A stretch of 64,000 nucleotides of DNA, taken from the NCBI RefSeq assembly GCF_003858455.1, contig NZ_RQZF01000003.1, forward strand, positions 289,745-353,744, in the 5' to 3' direction. The DNA comes from Schaalia canis (lineage in GTDB: Bacteria; Actinomycetota; Actinomycetes; Actinomycetales; Actinomycetaceae). Below the pieces are notes generated by a model. The model was given only the letters and a program-made list of their open reading frames with translations, ran no database searches and was not told the origin of the DNA. The position numbers were made by a program, and so were the translations under genes. Numbering within the stretch: the stretch's first letter is position 1; every line of letters begins with the position of its first letter. Below, piece by piece: positions 62,240 to 64,000 of this stretch.

Positions 62240-62470
62240 TGAGGCCCTCTTCCTTCAGATTCTCGTTTTCGGCCCTTCCTTGGGCACGTCGGTCCCATCC
62301 TAGCAACTGTGGGACCTAGGTCACCACGCCCGCCAGCGTGATCTTCGCCGGGATTTCGGCCTTCAGCGGTACTATCGCAGGGCCGCTCCCCGCCTTCGTC
62401 CCACAAACGGACAGGACATGGAACGCTTTTGATAACGACCACACACCCCATTCGCTAAGCGAGGTAGCTC

Positions 62471-63718
62471 CTACGCTTGGGCCGCCCCACATTCGGGGCA
62501 GAAGTTCGGCCGCGCGCCTTCAAAGCGCACGCCGCAGCCGCCGCAGAACGAGGCCACCGCATCCTCCTTCGGGCGGGGCCGACCGCATCTGGGGCAAAAT
62601 TTCGAGCGGTTGACTGTCGCGCAGCCGGGGCAGTTCCATTCCGCTATAGCGGTGGGGGTGGGAGTTCCTGCAGTCATCTGAGCATGGTTGCAGGCTGACG
62701 CCGCTTGGGTGAAGGCGCCACCAGCCTGCATTCCAATGCCGACTCCTAAGAGGGCGCTTCCCGCTCCGGCCTCGTTAGACCCAGCTGCCTCGATGCCGCG
62801 GGCGACGCTGCCTTGCACGTAGCCTTCGCGGACCGATGGGTCTTGAAGGACAGCACCTTTGGAGCGCATGTCGATAATCTCGCGGGAGGCGTCGTCGTAG
62901 CTCAGAGCGGCAATACCCACCGAGCATACTTCGATGCCTCGACGCTCTCGCCACTCTTGATCGAGTGCTTCGCGCATGTAGCGGGACAGCTCCACGGCCT
63001 TCGAGGTGACTTGAGAGATTCGTACTCCGTCAACACTCATTTGGTTGATGGCACTTTGGAGGGCTTCAAGGAATTCCGCCATGTACTGCTCTTGGATGTT
63101 GCTGATGTGCACGTGTTGGGCGTTGCGGGCGATTGCCTCACGATAGAACAGGATCGGGTCGGTGATTTTGATGGAGAAGGTGCCGTGGCAACGCAAGAAC
63201 AGCTCGGCGTTGTAGAAGGCATCGAAGTAGTTAATGGGGTTGGGTGTTCCGAAACGAATGCCCTTAATTTCTTGAAGGTTGACGTAGAATGCCTGCTGTT
63301 TACGAGGTGTTACACCGCCGAATTTGAAGCGCTCGAAGGTGTCGCGGACGCTGGCGTCAAGCTGGCCGACCATCAGCGATGGGGAGCTGGATGTATTGAC
63401 GGTGTAGACGCCAGGTTCAGCAGTCACGTCAACAATTGCACCGGAGTCGACGAGGAGCATCGCCTGGTTGTCGTACACGTGAATGCGTGATCCGGAGGAG
63501 ATGATGTCTTCGGTGCCCGAGTTGACGCCGTTGGAACGACCTACGCCTGTGAGGAGTGAGCCTTTTGTGAAAACAACGCCCTCGCCCATATTTGTGGCTT
63601 CAATGACCTCAAGCCACTGATCTCCCAGACCACCAAGAACTGCCTCTTTCCCTGCGCGCAGAATGTCACTTGCACTAAACGACTGCGGCCTTTGATCCGT
63701 GACGCGTTCAAGCCCCAT
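62471..63718 (-). CDS. SPFH-domain protein with C-terminal zinc ribbons
   Basis: A 415-residue protein of the YdjI/virion-core-like SPFH group. The SPFH body spans about 25-300 (IHVYDNQAMLLVDSGAIVDV, GTFSIKITDPILFYREAI and the coiled MREALDQEWRERRGIEV). An Ala/Gly linker follows, then two double-Cys zinc ribbons (CPGCATVNRSKFCPRCG; FCGGCGVRF with FCPECG). No transmembrane helix. Relatives sit with phage-shock or membrane-stress genes. The following gene on the same strand is cut by the window. The role as a membrane scaffold is inferred. Confidence 0.82.
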   Translation of the reverse strand: MGLERVTDQRPQSFSASDILRAGKEAVLGGLGDQWLEVIEATNMGEGVVFTKGSLLTGVGRSNGVNSGTEDIISSGSRIHVYDNQAMLLVDSGAIVDVTAEPGVYTVNTSSSPSLMVGQLDASVRDTFERFKFGGVTPRKQQAFYVNLQEIKGIRFGTPNPINYFDAFYNAELFLRCHGTFSIKITDPILFYREAIARNAQHVHISNIQEQYMAEFLEALQSAINQMSVDGVRISQVTSKAVELSRYMREALDQEWRERRGIEVCSVGIAALSYDDASREIIDMRSKGAVLQDPSVREGYVQGSVARGIEAAGSNEAGAGSALLGVGIGMQAGGAFTQAASACNHAQMTAGTPTPTAIAEWNCPGCATVNRSKFCPRCGRPRPKEDAVASFCGGCGVRFEGARPNFCPECGAAQA

Positions 63719-63848
63719 GAGATCTCCTTAGAAAACGGGTTGGCGGAAGGTGGGAGGTGGAGGCACGATTCTTTTCGGACCGACCCCCGTATACACCTAC
63801 TTTCATAGGATTCTTCCAGATTCATTCGCCAATTGTGTGGGCTTGACA

Positions 63849-64000
63849 TCACTCGTTGGTTTGTCCGCTTTGGGGTGTCAGGACTTCTTTACTGCGCTCG
63901 ATAGCTTTGAAGTAGCGGACTTTAGCGACCTGGGCATCCCACAAGGCACGCAGTTCTTCCTCACTTGGCGGCTCAACACTAGAGTTTTTGAGGTCGATAC
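63849..64000 (-). CDS. 3' end of an unrecognised gene
   Basis: The last 50 codons of a minus-strand gene running off the right edge, with a stop at 63849-63851. The visible end (EEELRALWDAQVAKVRYFKA, then IERSKEVL) is charged and helical. 130 bases upstream of the SPFH gene on the same strand, so the two may form one operon. No family assigned. Confidence 0.6.
   Translation of the reverse strand, partial: IDLKNSSVEPPSEEELRALWDAQVAKVRYFKAIERSKEVLTPQSGQTNE

Noticed and set aside
59204..62242. A 1012-codon frame on the plus strand opposite ppdK
   Set aside because: Antisense shadow of a high-GC gene; Gly/Val/Ala/His composition and no family. ppdK motifs on the minus strand are unambiguous.

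Overview
The window reads as chromosome from a high-GC actinobacterium of the Actinomycetaceae, most like the oral Actinomyces/Schaalia group. This placement is an inference from several things: a 14-gene complex I operon, menaquinone (men) genes, actinobacterial FprA, HtpX and FeoB types, GTG starts and four-base ATGA/GTGA gene overlaps, and a wall-anchored adhesin with a sortase-like signal. No rRNA, tRNA or CRISPR array was seen.

Layout. 1-2028: 5' end of htpX and an FprA-type ferredoxin-NADP reductase. 2255-5785: a large cell-wall-anchored adhesin with seven Ig-like repeats. 6278-10679: a methionine operon, metE, a short core-MetE homologue and metF (all minus strand), behind a long leader with a near-perfect 34-bp palindrome. 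11069-28076: the nuoA-N respiratory complex I operon (minus), ending in a polyprenyl diphosphate synthase gene that fits quinone side-chain synthesis. 28922-38094: menG, a YtrA-type GntR regulator with its ABC exporter, menF (isochorismate synthase), a YdiJ-like FAD/Fe-S dehydrogenase and menB.

38284-43733 is an insertion-sequence graveyard. It holds a decayed ISL3 transposase, two IS3 remnants, a nearly intact IS1634-type element and a small lower-GC island of three unrecognised genes. The island is bounded by a 34-bp perfect inverted repeat from two oppositely facing ISL3 ends, and is the best candidate for something undescribed. 43812-50458: a GH42 beta-galactosidase, an HD-domain (p)ppGpp-hydrolase-like protein overlapping menC, then menD. 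50582-53113: an HtrA-type membrane protease and a GNAT acetyltransferase. 53182-55999: a feoA-feoB-feoC-like ferrous iron operon. 56540-58631: a probable N-terminally damaged PKD-fold protein and metY. 58632-59500: a noncoding stretch dense in hairpins, including a parS-like palindrome. 59528-64000: pyruvate phosphate dikinase, an SPFH/zinc-ribbon protein and the end of one more gene.

The main themes fit together. Menaquinone genes (menB, C, D, F, G and the prenyl synthase) supply the quinone that complex I reduces, FprA and Feo supply reductant and iron for Fe-S proteins, and metE, metF and metY form the methionine branch. The men genes are scattered rather than in one operon, and menA, menE and menH are not in the window.
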